A stretch of 64,000 bases of DNA from Gammaproteobacteria bacterium. GTDB lineage: Bacteria; Pseudomonadota; Gammaproteobacteria; Thiohalobacterales; Thiohalobacteraceae. The stretch covers positions 30,295 through 94,294 of the forward strand of contig JAIOJV010000098.1 of the NCBI GenBank assembly GCA_019911805.1, in the 5' to 3' direction. The notes below the pieces were generated by a model. That model saw only the letters and a list, made by a program, of their open reading frames with translations. It was not told the origin of the DNA and did not search any database. The translations under genes were made by a program, and so were the position numbers. Shown piece after piece: positions 8,979 through 18,200 of the stretch; the first letter of the stretch is position 1; each line of letters begins with the position of its first letter.

Positions 8979-9938
8979 ATGCCTGGCCACAACACCGACA
9001 TCGAGGGATTTCATTGGTTGATGGACATGGTCCAGACCCTCGATGTAGGCCTGATGGTGCTCGATCGTCATTACCGGATCATGCTCTGGAATGGCTTCAT
9101 GGAAAATCATAGTGGCCAGTCAGCGGCCGATGTGATCGGCAACAACCTGTTCGAGCAGTTTCCGGATATCTCCAAGAACTGGTTTCAAAATAAGGCCGAG
9201 TCGGTTTTCCTGTTGGAGAGTCGTGCCTTCACAACCTATGAACAACGTCCGTATCTGCTGCGCTTCAAGAATTACCGCCCCATCACCGGCACCGCGGAAT
9301 TCATGTATCAGAACATGACCCTGATTCCACTGCTCTCGCCAGATGGCAAGATCAACCACATCGGCGTAATCCTGTATGACGTAACCGACATTGCCATCGG
9401 CAAATACGCACTGGAGGCCGCAAACACCAGCCTCGCGAAATTATCGCGCACCGATCGTCTGACCGAGTTGCACAATCGCGGCTACTGGGAAGAATGTCTG
9501 CAGGTGGAATTTGCACGTTACCAGCGCACCAAACAGGCCAGCACACTGATCATGTTTGATATCGACCACTTCAAGAAAGTCAATGACACCTACGGCCATC
9601 AGGCTGGAGACGAGGTTATCCGATTAACCTCACGTACGCTCCGCAGCAGCATCCGCACGACCGACATCGCCGGGCGTTACGGTGGCGAAGAATTCGGCGT
9701 AATCCTGATCGATACCAACGCAGAACAAAGTCATTACCTGGCAGAGCGCCTGCGGAAGAAGATCGCCGCCCTGAAAATTGGCTTTCAGCAGCATGAAATC
9801 CAGTTCACTGTCAGTCTGGGTGTTGCCGAGGTCAGCCCTGCTATGAGCGATCACGCCCAGTGGCTCAGTGCCTCCGACCAGGCGCTGTATCAGGCCAAGC
9901 ATGGTGGCCGAAATCAGAGTGTGGTTTTCGCCGGCTAG
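8979..9938 (+). CDS. PAS-GGDEF diguanylate cyclase
   Basis: Makes cyclic di-GMP from two GTP. Residues about 10-130 form a PAS-like sensor domain (LDVGLMVLDRHYRIMLWN). The GGDEF domain follows, with LTELHNRGYW, the metal site FDIDHFKKVND and an active-site GGEEF. An RxxD inhibitory site (RTTD) lies five residues before GGEEF, so product inhibition is expected. No membrane helix is seen, so it is cytoplasmic. The ATG at 8979 is used; an in-frame TTG at 8970 overlaps the upstream stop. No clear ribosome site is seen for either, which suggests translational coupling to the CheC-type regulator. Confidence 0.9.
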   Translation: MPGHNTDIEGFHWLMDMVQTLDVGLMVLDRHYRIMLWNGFMENHSGQSAADVIGNNLFEQFPDISKNWFQNKAESVFLLESRAFTTYEQRPYLLRFKNYRPITGTAEFMYQNMTLIPLLSPDGKINHIGVILYDVTDIAIGKYALEAANTSLAKLSRTDRLTELHNRGYWEECLQVEFARYQRTKQASTLIMFDIDHFKKVNDTYGHQAGDEVIRLTSRTLRSSIRTTDIAGRYGGEEFGVILIDTNAEQSHYLAERLRKKIAALKIGFQQHEIQFTVSLGVAEVSPAMSDHAQWLSASDQALYQAKHGGRNQSVVFAG

Positions 9939-9997
9939 CATCCATCGGGCCCCCTAGCCATGGCAATCCATCACTTTAAGGAGCCTCTGATTCATTC

Positions 9998-10078
9998 AGG
10001 GCATCGGTGAGAGTCTGCTCCAGAAGAAGTAAGGCCCTGATCCGCTTCGGCGAGGCTGAGCCGCCCACCAAGCAGTAG
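9998..10078 (+). pseudogene. Remnant of the comEA-like gene 3' end
   Basis: These bases match 7634-7713 (GGGCATCGG.GAGA..CTG.TCCAGAAGAA), the last 27 or so codons of the comEA-like gene. One extra base turns AAGAATCAGG into AAGAAGTAAGG and puts a stop in frame. No start or signal peptide is present, so it cannot make a working protein. Confidence 0.85.
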
Positions 10079-10193
10079 CGGGGCGCCCCCGCGCGCCACC
10101 TGGCGGCCCGGCCCCCCGGGGCCGCTTTTTCTCTCAGAGAGCACATGTAGGGTGCGCCAGCGCGGCGACGCACCCCCAAAGACCAATGGCCAC
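9998..10193. repeat. Diverged duplicate of 7634-7829 (gene end, terminator and palindrome)
   Basis: Similarity runs at near-constant offset (about 2364) through the comEA 3' codons, the terminator (decayed here to GCGGCCC/GGGCCGC plus TTTTT, 10103-10130) and the CTCTCAGAG bridge. It continues through the GTAGGGTGCG palindrome (10147-10175) and the CAAAGACCAAT tail. I judge identity at about 80% by eye. The two copies bracket the response regulator and diguanylate cyclase genes. The rest of the 9939-10424 spacer holds no gene. Confidence 0.85.
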
Positions 10194-10330
10194 GAAATCC
10201 ACGCAAGACCGCGACACGACCGAGGATTGAATCCAGCGTCCGTCCGTGCCCAATCACTGGGCCCCCGGTGCCAGCCATTTTTTTGACCGTGCCCCAATGA
10301 CTTGCGCCCGCGCCCCGAGACGTGATCGAG

Positions 10331-10359
10331 GTTTAAAACGGCACTGGTTCCCGTATAAT
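10331..10359 (+). promoter_or_regulatory. Candidate promoter for manC
   Basis: A perfect TATAAT (10354-10359) lies 65 bases before the manC start, with a poor -35 (GTTTAA, 10331-10336) at 17-base spacing. It is the only strong -10 in this spacer. It would drive manC and the coupled toxin-antitoxin genes. Inference from consensus only. Confidence 0.45.
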
Positions 10360-10424
10360 TGCCGGGTCCGGTGGAAGGGACTTAATCGATAATTACCGCC
10401 GCCAGAGCGGATAGGGACGAACCC

Positions 10425-11858
10425 ATGAGTGTGTATCCAGTGATCCTGACCGGCGGTGCCGGGAGCCGGCTGTGGCCGCTGTCGCGTGAGCATTACCCCA
10501 AACCGCTGCTGCCGCTGTTCGGGGAACGCACCCTGCTGCAAGGCACCGCGGCCCGTCTGATGGACCTTCCGGGCGTAGAGGCGCCGGTATTCGTCTGCAA
10601 CGAGGAACACCGTTTCCTGGTGGCCGAACAGGTGCAGGCCCTCGGTGGCAAGGCCGGTGCCATCCTGCTCGAGCCCGAGGGGCGCAACACCGCGCCGGCG
10701 CTCACCCTCGCCGCGCTGTATCTGCTCGAAAAGGATCCGGACGCAGTCATGATCGTGATGCCCGCCGATCACGTCATCCCCGATGCCGCCGTGTTCCAGG
10801 CTGCCGTCGCGCAGGGCGTGGTGCTGGCCAACGCGGGCCGCCTGGTGACCTATGGCGTCGTGCCCAAGCATGCCGAGACCGGCTACGGCTACATTCACCG
10901 TGGCACGGCCCTCGAACTTGAAGGCGGCAATGCCTATCGCGTCGACCGCTTCGTCGAGAAGCCCGATGCCGCCACCGCGCAAGGCTACCTGGATTCCGGC
11001 GAGTACTACTGGAACAGCGGCATCTTCACCCTGCGCGCCGACGCCTGGATCGGCGAGATGCGACGACACGCGCCGGCGATCCTGGCGGCCTGCGAGGGCG
11101 GCATGGCCGCCGGCAAACGGGACATCGACTTCTGCCGCGTCGACAAGGACGCCTTCCTGAGCTCGCCCAGCGACTCCATCGACTACGCCGTTATGGAGAA
11201 GACCGACCAGGCCGCCGTGGTGCCGCTGGATGCCGGCTGGTCCGACATCGGCGCCTGGTCGGCGCTGTGGGATATCTCCACTCATGATGGAGAGGACAAC
11301 GTCACCCAGGGCGACGTCCTCACCCACGACGTGCATGGCACCCTGGTGCTGGCGCAGCACCGCTGCGTCGCCGCCATCGGCCTGCAGGACGCCGTGATCA
11401 TCGAAACCTCCGATGCCGTGCTCGTCACCCACCGCGACCGCGCGCAGGATGTAAAGGAGATCGTCAGCCAGCTGAAGAAGAGCGGCCGCGACGAATACAA
11501 ATTCCACCGCCGCGTCTACCGCCCGTGGGGCGACTACGAGGGCATCGACCACGGCCCGCGCTACCAGGTCAAGCGCCTGACCGTCAAACCCGGCGCCCAG
11601 CTGTCCCTCCAGATGCACCACCACCGCGCCGAGCACTGGATCGTGGTGAAGGGCACCGCGCGCGTCACCCGCGGCGAGGAGGTGTTCATCCTCTCGGAGA
11701 ACGAATCGACCTACATCCCGCTGGGCACCCGGCACCGTCTGGAGAACCCGGGAACGATCCCGCTGGAGATCATCGAGGTGCAGTCGGGGAGTTATCTGGG
11801 GGAGGACGATATTGTGCGGTTCGAGGATGTGTACAATCGCGTGGAATCCATGCCCTGA
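10425..11858 (+). CDS. manC: Mannose-1-phosphate guanylyltransferase / mannose-6-phosphate isomerase
   Basis: Bifunctional enzyme that makes GDP-mannose for surface polysaccharides. The 477-residue protein has the nucleotidyltransferase signature GGAGSRLWPLSREHYPKP (residues about 8-25), FVEKP and the ADHVI metal motif. It also has the C-terminal type II isomerase cupin (PWGDYEGID ... [17 protein letters not shown]). Length fits the ManC/AlgA/WbpW family. It stands at the left edge of the glycan locus. Its stop overlaps the start of the following antitoxin gene (ATGA). The last 259 bases of the shared region recur at 12713-12971. Confidence 0.95.
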   Translation: MSVYPVILTGGAGSRLWPLSREHYPKPLLPLFGERTLLQGTAARLMDLPGVEAPVFVCNEEHRFLVAEQVQALGGKAGAILLEPEGRNTAPALTLAALYLLEKDPDAVMIVMPADHVIPDAAVFQAAVAQGVVLANAGRLVTYGVVPKHAETGYGYIHRGTALELEGGNAYRVDRFVEKPDAATAQGYLDSGEYYWNSGIFTLRADAWIGEMRRHAPAILAACEGGMAAGKRDIDFCRVDKDAFLSSPSDSIDYAVMEKTDQAAVVPLDAGWSDIGAWSALWDISTHDGEDNVTQGDVLTHDVHGTLVLAQHRCVAAIGLQDAVIIETSDAVLVTHRDRAQDVKEIVSQLKKSGRDEYKFHRRVYRPWGDYEGIDHGPRYQVKRLTVKPGAQLSLQMHHHRAEHWIVVKGTARVTRGEEVFILSENESTYIPLGTRHRLENPGTIPLEIIEVQSGSYLGEDDIVRFEDVYNRVESMP

Positions 11859-12244
11859 TGAACAGAGATTCGATCAAGGCGTTGCTAGAGCGCGAACCGC
11901 TGCGCATCGCGATCCTGTTCGGCTCGCTTGCGGCAGGCAACGCGCGCCCCGACAGCGATTTGGACATCGCGGTCGCGGCGGGCTGCCGTCTGAACAGTGC
12001 AGACAAGTTGAGATTGATCGACAAGCTCAGCCTCCTGGTCGGACGGCCTGTCGATCTGGTCGACCTGCGCACGGCCGGCGAACCACTGCTCGGACAGATC
12101 CTGCAGAAGGGTGATCGCCTGTTCGTGCGCGACCAGCGTCTGTTCGCCGAACTGATCAAACGTCATCTGTTCGACAGCGCGGATTTCCTGCCCTACAGAC
12201 GTCGTATCCTGGCCGAACGGAGGCAGGCATGGATAGGGACGTGA
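11858..12244 (+). CDS. mntA: MntA-type antitoxin (minimal nucleotidyltransferase)
   Basis: A 128-residue protein with the minimal nucleotidyltransferase signature GSLAAGNARPDSDLDIAV near residue 20, including the GS...DxD metal-binding motif. A second acid follows in VDLVDL. MntA antitoxins neutralise HepT by adding AMP to a tyrosine of the toxin. Here it overlaps hepT by 16 bases, as in known pairs. The ATG shares bases with the manC stop codon, so translation is coupled to manC, an unusual link between a toxin-antitoxin system and a sugar-nucleotide gene. Confidence 0.88.
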   Translation: MNRDSIKALLEREPLRIAILFGSLAAGNARPDSDLDIAVAAGCRLNSADKLRLIDKLSLLVGRPVDLVDLRTAGEPLLGQILQKGDRLFVRDQRLFAELIKRHLFDSADFLPYRRRILAERRQAWIGT

Positions 12245-12642
12245 TCGAAGGTAAGCTTGAGGCGCTCAGATATTGCGTGCAGCGTCTCAAAGACAAGTGC
12301 CCGGAAGCGGGTGAGCGACTGGCGAGTGATCCCGACTTGCAGGACATCATCGCGATGAATCTGGCCCGAGCGGTTCAGCTCAGCGTCGATATCGCGGCGC
12401 ATATCCTGGCGGGCGGCGGAGCGCAGGTTCCCAATACCATGGCAGAGGCGTTTGAAGTCATGCGATTGGAAAATCTGCTCGACGATGATCTGGCGACGCG
12501 CATGAAGAACGCGGTCGGTTTCCGGAACATCGCCGTGCATGCCTACGAAAAGATCAACTGGGACATCGTTCGTGACATCTGCCGAAACCGGTTGGTCGAT
12601 TTCGAGGAATTTGCGAGTGCGGTTGTACGGGGGATGCAGTAG
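12229..12642 (+). CDS. hepT: HepT-type toxin (HEPN ribonuclease)
   Basis: A 137-residue all-helical HEPN protein (DUF86). It carries the catalytic motif RNIAVHAY (R-x4-H-x-Y, about residues 98-105), whose Arg and His cleave RNA and whose Tyr is the residue AMPylated by MntA in characterised pairs. ATG at 12229 follows a GGAGGCAGG site inside the end of mntA. The pair sits between the intact manC and a duplicated manC 3' end, so it looks like an inserted defence or stabilising module. Confidence 0.9.
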   Translation: MDRDVIEGKLEALRYCVQRLKDKCPEAGERLASDPDLQDIIAMNLARAVQLSVDIAAHILAGGGAQVPNTMAEAFEVMRLENLLDDDLATRMKNAVGFRNIAVHAYEKINWDIVRDICRNRLVDFEEFASAVVRGMQ

Positions 12643-12712
12643 ATGGCCAGCGGGGACGGATTGACTTACATTCCATTGCGCGCCACCCACCGCAACCGCT
12701 CGCAGAGCCAGG

Positions 12713-12985
12713 CGCCTGACTGTCAAACCCGGCGCCCAGCTGTCCCTCCAGATGCACCACCACCGCGCCGAGCACTGGATCGTGGTGAAGGGCACCGCGC
12801 GCATCACCCGCGGCGAAGAGGTGTTCATCCTCTCCGAGAACGAATCGACCTACATCCCGCTGGGCACCCGGCACCGGCTGGAGAACCCGGGAACGATCCC
12901 GCTGGAGATCATCGAGGTGCAGTCGGGGAGTTATCTGGGAGAGGACGATATCGTGCGGTTCGAGGATGTGTATGCGCGTTGTTGA
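12713..12985 (+). pseudogene. Duplicated 3' fragment of manC (isomerase cupin domain)
   Basis: Bases 12713-12971 match manC 11574-11832 at a constant offset of 1139 with seven differences. Six are synonymous and one gives Val to Ile. An ATG at 12752 opens a 77-residue cupin frame ending in YARC, unlike the YNRVESMP end of manC, so a short cupin protein could still be made. It lacks the nucleotidyltransferase domain. The bias to silent changes says the copy comes from another working manC allele and not from decay of this one. It directly precedes wzm. Confidence 0.85.
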
Positions 12986-12994
12986 AGGTGTAGC

Positions 12995-13825
12995 GTGAAC
13001 CCACATCAGGCACACAAGGCGTCTCTGGCGGAGATGGTCGCGAGTCTGTGGCGTAACCGGCAGCTCATCCTGCAGATGAGCAAACGGGAAGTCGTCGGCC
13101 GCTACCGCGGCTCCGTCATGGGCATGGCCTGGTCGTTCTTCAATCCGGTGCTGATGCTCGCGGTCTATACCTTCGTGTTCAGCGTGGTGTTCAAGGCGCG
13201 CTGGGGTGTCGGGGGCGAGGAGAGCAAGACCCAGTTCGCTGTCGTGCTGTTCGTCGGCATGATCGTGCACGGACTGTTCGCCGAAGTTGTCAATCGTGCG
13301 CCTGGACTCATTCTGGGAAACGTCAACTACGTCAAGAAGGTTGTCTTCCCACTGGAAATTCTCACTGTCGTCAGCATGGGGGCGGCACTGTTTCATTGCC
13401 TGATCAGCCTCGGTGTGCTGCTCATGGCCTTTGCCCTGCTCAACGGGCATCTTTACTGGACGGCGATACTCATCCCGTTGGTGCTGCTTCCTTTGGTCAT
13501 ACTGACTCTCGGGTTCGCTTGGATATTGGCCTCGCTGGGGGTATTCCTGCGTGACGTGGGACAAACCATCGGTATCATCACCACGGTGATGCTGTTTCTG
13601 GCGCCGGTGTTCTATCCATTAAGCGCATTGCCGGAACAACTCCGGCCCTGGATCATGGCCAACCCGCTCACGTTCATTATCGAACAGGCCAGAGAGGTGC
13701 TTATCAGAGGGCATTTGCCTAACTGGACTGGCTGCGGCATCTACATGCTAGCGGCCACCGTGATAGCGTGGGCGGGCTACGCTTGGTTTCAAAAAACCAG
13801 GAAGGGGTTTGCCGATGTCCTCTAA
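12995..13825 (+). CDS. wzm: O-antigen ABC exporter, permease subunit (Wzm)
   Basis: A 276-residue ABC-2 type membrane protein with about six hydrophobic helices. It opens with the family's QMSKREVVGRYRGSVMGMAWSF-like region just before the first helix. With Wzt it exports a completed, lipid-linked polysaccharide across the inner membrane. Start is GTG at 12995 after GAAGGTG. It overlaps wzt by eleven bases. Known Wzm proteins are about 260-280 residues, matching this length. Confidence 0.93.
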   Translation: MNPHQAHKASLAEMVASLWRNRQLILQMSKREVVGRYRGSVMGMAWSFFNPVLMLAVYTFVFSVVFKARWGVGGEESKTQFAVVLFVGMIVHGLFAEVVNRAPGLILGNVNYVKKVVFPLEILTVVSMGAALFHCLISLGVLLMAFALLNGHLYWTAILIPLVLLPLVILTLGFAWILASLGVFLRDVGQTIGIITTVMLFLAPVFYPLSALPEQLRPWIMANPLTFIIEQAREVLIRGHLPNWTGCGIYMLAATVIAWAGYAWFQKTRKGFADVL

Positions 13826-15281
13826 CCGGTATCACTCCACTCCTTCAACGAAAGAAGTGTTAGACGCGACGATGGAGGCAAATGATTGTGCTATCCGAGC
13901 CCAAAATCTCGGCAAGTGTTACCAGATCTACGGTACACCGCGCGATCGGCTCAGACAGTTTGTGATCCCACGCCTGCAACGCTTGGCAAGACAGACACCC
14001 CGGCAATATTTCCGCGAATTCTGGGCGCTTCACGATGTCTCGTTCGAGGTCCGGAAAGGTGAAACCGTCGGAATCGTTGGCCGCAATGGCTCCGGCAAAT
14101 CGACACTTCTGCAGATTATCTGTGGCACACTTACACCGACCCGGGGAACGGTGACGACCAATGGACGCATCGCGGCTCTACTGGAACTCGGCTCCGGATT
14201 TAACCCGAATTTTACGGGCCGAGAGAATGTCTACATGAACGGTGCTGTGTTGGGACTCAGCAAGGCGGAATTAGATGCCCGCTATGATGGCATCGCCGCG
14301 TTTGCCGATATCGGTGACTTCATCGAGCAGCCCGTCAAAACCTATTCCAGCGGTATGGTGGTACGTTTGGCCTTTGCAGTGGCTATCAATGTTGACCCGC
14401 AGATATTGGTCGTTGATGAAGCTCTCTCTGTGGGTGACGAGCTATTCCGGCGCAAGTGTTTTTCCCGCATCGAAGCCATCAAAAGTAGCGGCGCGACGAT
14501 TTTGTTTGTGTCTCACGCAGGCGCTACCGTGGTGGAATTGTGTGACCGCGCTATTCTGCTGGATGACGGGGAACTGCTTGCTTCCGGTACGCCTAAGTCC
14601 GTTGTTGGTAGATACCAGAAGCTACTCTACGCACCGGAGGATAAACGCGAAGAGATCCGTAACGAGATCAAGACAGTTTCCAATCCCAGCCAGGTATTAC
14701 CTCCACGGATGAGGGCTACTTCGATCTCAACACAATCTGCAGCGTGTCCACGCGCCCACGCGCCAGAGGACTTTTTTGATCCGCATCTTAAACCTCAAAG
14801 CACGCTTGCTTATGAACCGCATGGTGCCGTTATCGAGAATCCGCGAATACTCAACGTTGCAGGAGACCCGGTCAATTGTCTCAAACGTGGGCGTACTTAT
14901 CGTTATACCTACACGGTGCACTTCACGGAGGGCGCTTCCAGTGTGCGCTTTGGCATGCTCATTAAAACCCTCTCCGGGATGGAGCTGGGAGGGGCAACTT
15001 CCGCTCAAGGGGCTCGGGAAGCGATGGCCTATGTCGCCCCTGGTTCCGCGATGCGCGTAGAGTTCCGTTTTCAGTGCAATCTCAATCAAGGCACTTATTT
15101 TCTGAACGCAGGCATCATGGGTATAAGAAACACAGAAGAAACATATCTGCACAGACTTCTGGATGCCTGCATGTTTCGTGTGTTGCCGTGTGAGGATAAT
15201 CTGGCTACTGGAATTGTCGATTTCAATTGCATGCCTGACATTATTTTTTTATCTGATAGCGAATCTACTGTTACAGCATGA
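13815..15281 (+). CDS. wzt: O-antigen ABC exporter, ATP-binding subunit with glycan-recognition domain (Wzt)
   Basis: The 488-residue protein has a nucleotide-binding domain with Walker A GRNGSGKST, signature YSSGMVVRLAFA and Walker B ILVVDEALSVGD. After about residue 300 comes a Wzt C-terminal beta-sandwich-like domain (HGAVIENPRILN ... MRVEFRFQCNLNQGTYFLNAGI). In E. coli O8/O9a and Raoultella this domain recognises the chemically capped end of the glycan. Its presence here therefore predicts a terminal modification such as methylation, consistent with the methyltransferases downstream. ATG 13815 is preferred over TTG 13809 because AGGAAGGGG lies 8 bases upstream. From here GC content drops. 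Confidence 0.93.
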   Translation: MSSNRYHSTPSTKEVLDATMEANDCAIRAQNLGKCYQIYGTPRDRLRQFVIPRLQRLARQTPRQYFREFWALHDVSFEVRKGETVGIVGRNGSGKSTLLQIICGTLTPTRGTVTTNGRIAALLELGSGFNPNFTGRENVYMNGAVLGLSKAELDARYDGIAAFADIGDFIEQPVKTYSSGMVVRLAFAVAINVDPQILVVDEALSVGDELFRRKCFSRIEAIKSSGATILFVSHAGATVVELCDRAILLDDGELLASGTPKSVVGRYQKLLYAPEDKREEIRNEIKTVSNPSQVLPPRMRATSISTQSAACPRAHAPEDFFDPHLKPQSTLAYEPHGAVIENPRILNVAGDPVNCLKRGRTYRYTYTVHFTEGASSVRFGMLIKTLSGMELGGATSAQGAREAMAYVAPGSAMRVEFRFQCNLNQGTYFLNAGIMGIRNTEETYLHRLLDACMFRVLPCEDNLATGIVDFNCMPDIIFLSDSESTVTA

Positions 15282-18200
15282 ATAATATTCAGCAAAAGCA
15301 TATTGTCGTTGTTCTGGGCATGCATCGCAGCGGGACCAGTGCAATAACTCGAGGTTTGAAGGTGCTTGGTGTTGACTTGGGGGATCGCCTTATTGATGGC
15401 CTTCCCCGAGACAATGACAAAGGTTTCTTTGAAGATGCCGAGATCAATGCGCTTGATAATGAGCTTCTTCGAAAGTTATGTCGCGATTGGCATACGCTGA
15501 CTCCCGTCCTGCTCGCTGATTTGGCGACGCCGGCGGTTGCTGAGTTCAAGCCGCGTGCGGTGGAAATACTGCGCAGCAGGCTAAGCGCTACAAACTGCTT
15601 CGGGTTGAAAGATCCCCGAATCCCACGGTTGTTGCCCTTTTGGCAAGATGTATTCGCGCATCTACAGGCCCGGGTAAGCTATGTCATCGCCTGCCGCAAT
15701 CCCTTGAGCGTGGCTAGCTCATTGGCCGAACGGGATGGTTTTGACTTCGAAAAAAGTTATTACCTTTGGTTTGAGCATATGCTCCAAAGTGTTATGCAAA
15801 CAACTAACCAGCCTCGCATCGTCGTCGATTACGATCGCCTGGTGGACGACCCGGCTGGACAGCTGCAAAGGATAGCTAAGAACCTGGAGCTAACGTTCGC
15901 CCCGGAAAGCCTGGAGTTCACCGAATACCGAACCCAGTTTCTCGAAGACTCAATGCGTCATACTCGGTATCGGGCGCAGGACTTGCATCTGGATAAATCG
16001 GTTCCCTCAAATGTAAGCGTGCTTTACAGCGCTCTTACTGAACTTGCTGCGGACGCTGTCCAGTTTGATGATCGCAAGGTGACATCGCTCGTGAGTCAGG
16101 TTGATGCGCAGTTCCGTGACAGTTACCCGGCGTTGCGCTACATGCAAACCTGCGACGAACGAGCTGCGGCTCTCGCACATAAGGCGAATGAGCAGCAAAA
16201 GCTGATTCAAATTGAGCGAGAGGTTGCGGATGACCTTCGGCAGGACGCAGAAAAGATGGGCGGCGATCTCCATGCCATCAGCGCCCAACTCGATGAGCAG
16301 ATCAAGAACAATACAACGCTGCAGCAAGAGCTGATCCAAATCGAGCGAGAGGTTGCGGATGGCCTTCGGCAGGAAGTTGAGAAGATGGGGGGCGATCTCC
16401 AGGTCATCAGCTCCCGACTCGATGAGCAGATCAGGAACAATGTGACGCTGCAGGCTAGGCTTGCCCTTGCCGAGCGAATGAAAGAAAGCCTTGAAAACGA
16501 CATTCGGCTAATCAGAATGAGTACCTCCTGGAAGTTGACTCACCCGCTGCGCGCGATTGTGCGTACCGTGCGCAGTGTGCGCAATGCTGTCTATCGGCTA
16601 GCAGTACGCGTGCTTCGACTCACTTGGCGCTCCTTGCCTGTGCCGCAGAAGCGAAAGGACCAAATAAGGAACGCTATTCTCGTCGATTTGGACCGTCTCT
16701 TCCGGGGGCGGGCACCCTACGTCCTTAGGCGGCAGCAGCTGGATGCGCAAGAGCCAGTCGCAAGAGAAATGGGCGCCCAACAGATGCAGAATAGGGCGAA
16801 TCCGACTCAACGACCAATAACGGGATATCCATCTGAGAATGATGATGCATCCCTGCCGGCAATAACGGAAAAATACTATTTTGATCTTTCGATGGAGTCA
16901 GTAGGATCAACATCAATTAAAGCGATTGCCTTTTACCTTCCTCAGTTCCATCGGATTCCGGAAAACGACAAATGGTGGGGAGAGGGGTTTACGGAGTGGA
17001 CCAATACCAGCAAAGCTGAACCGCTTTTTGACAATCACCATCAGCCGCGAATTCCTGCTGACTTAGGGTATTACAATCTAGAGGATGCATCTGTATACGC
17101 AAAGCAGGTTGCTCTTGCAAGAGGGGCGGGTATTTATGGTTTTTGTTTCTATTTCTACTGGTTCGGAGGTAAGACTCTCCTCGAAAAACCTTTACGCAAT
17201 ATTTTGGCGAGCCCTCAGATTGATCACCCTTTTTGTTTTTGCTGGGCAAACGAAAACTGGACTCGACGCTGGGATGGGCAGGATGATGAGATACTGATTG
17301 CGCAATCGCATTCTGAAAAGGATGCAATCGCTTTCCTTGACTATATTAACGTGTATTTTTGCGATGATAGGTATATCAAGATCGATGGTAAACCAGTACT
17401 GATTGTCTACCATCCTACGATTATTCCGCAGATTTTGCGCATCCAGCAGCTGTGGCGAGAGCATGCGGAATCTCTCGGATGGCCGGGTCTTTATCTAGTT
17501 GCCGCGCAGACTTTTGGGCATAAAGACCCACACGATTTCGGATTCGATGCGGCTGTGCAGTTTCCGCCGCATAACCAGCGACATCAATTTTCCCTCAATC
17601 ATGAAACGCCGGGGCTAGTGCGAGACTTTAAGGGCCGTATTTTTGATTACCGGAACATGTGCGGCCATTTCTGTGACGGAGCTGACCTTCAATATAAATT
17701 ATTTAGAGGCGTTACTCTTGGATGGGACAACACCGCGCGACGGGGCCGGAACGCAACAATTTTGCGTAATTTCTCATTGACTGGCTACGCTCAGTGGCTT
17801 ATGTCAGCTTGTAAGGCCACCCTTGCAGATTCTAATCTGTTGGATAGTGAAAAATTTGTTTTCATCAATGCCTGGAATGAATGGGCCGAAGGCACCTATC
17901 TAGAGCCAGACAGTAAGTATGGGTTCGGCTATCTGGAGACGACGAAGAAGGTCCTGAAGGGCTGCGCGAAAAGTAGTCGAAAATTGTCGGTCGTCGTACC
18001 GAATTACAACCACAGCGCTTTTCTTGAGCGGCGACTGAACTCTATTATTCATCAAAGTCGCAGGCCAGATGAAATAATTTTCCTCGATGACGCTTCGGTC
18101 GACGATAGCGTCCAAATTGCTCGAGATATTTTGTCGAGATCGAACATACGGTTTACGATCATTGAAAATGAGACTAACTCCGGGAATGTTTTTAAGCAGT

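Noticed and set aside
10254..11735. Minus-strand frame of 493 codons opposite manC
   Set aside because: Shadow of manC. The same shadow recurs at 12554-13564 only because the manC end is duplicated.
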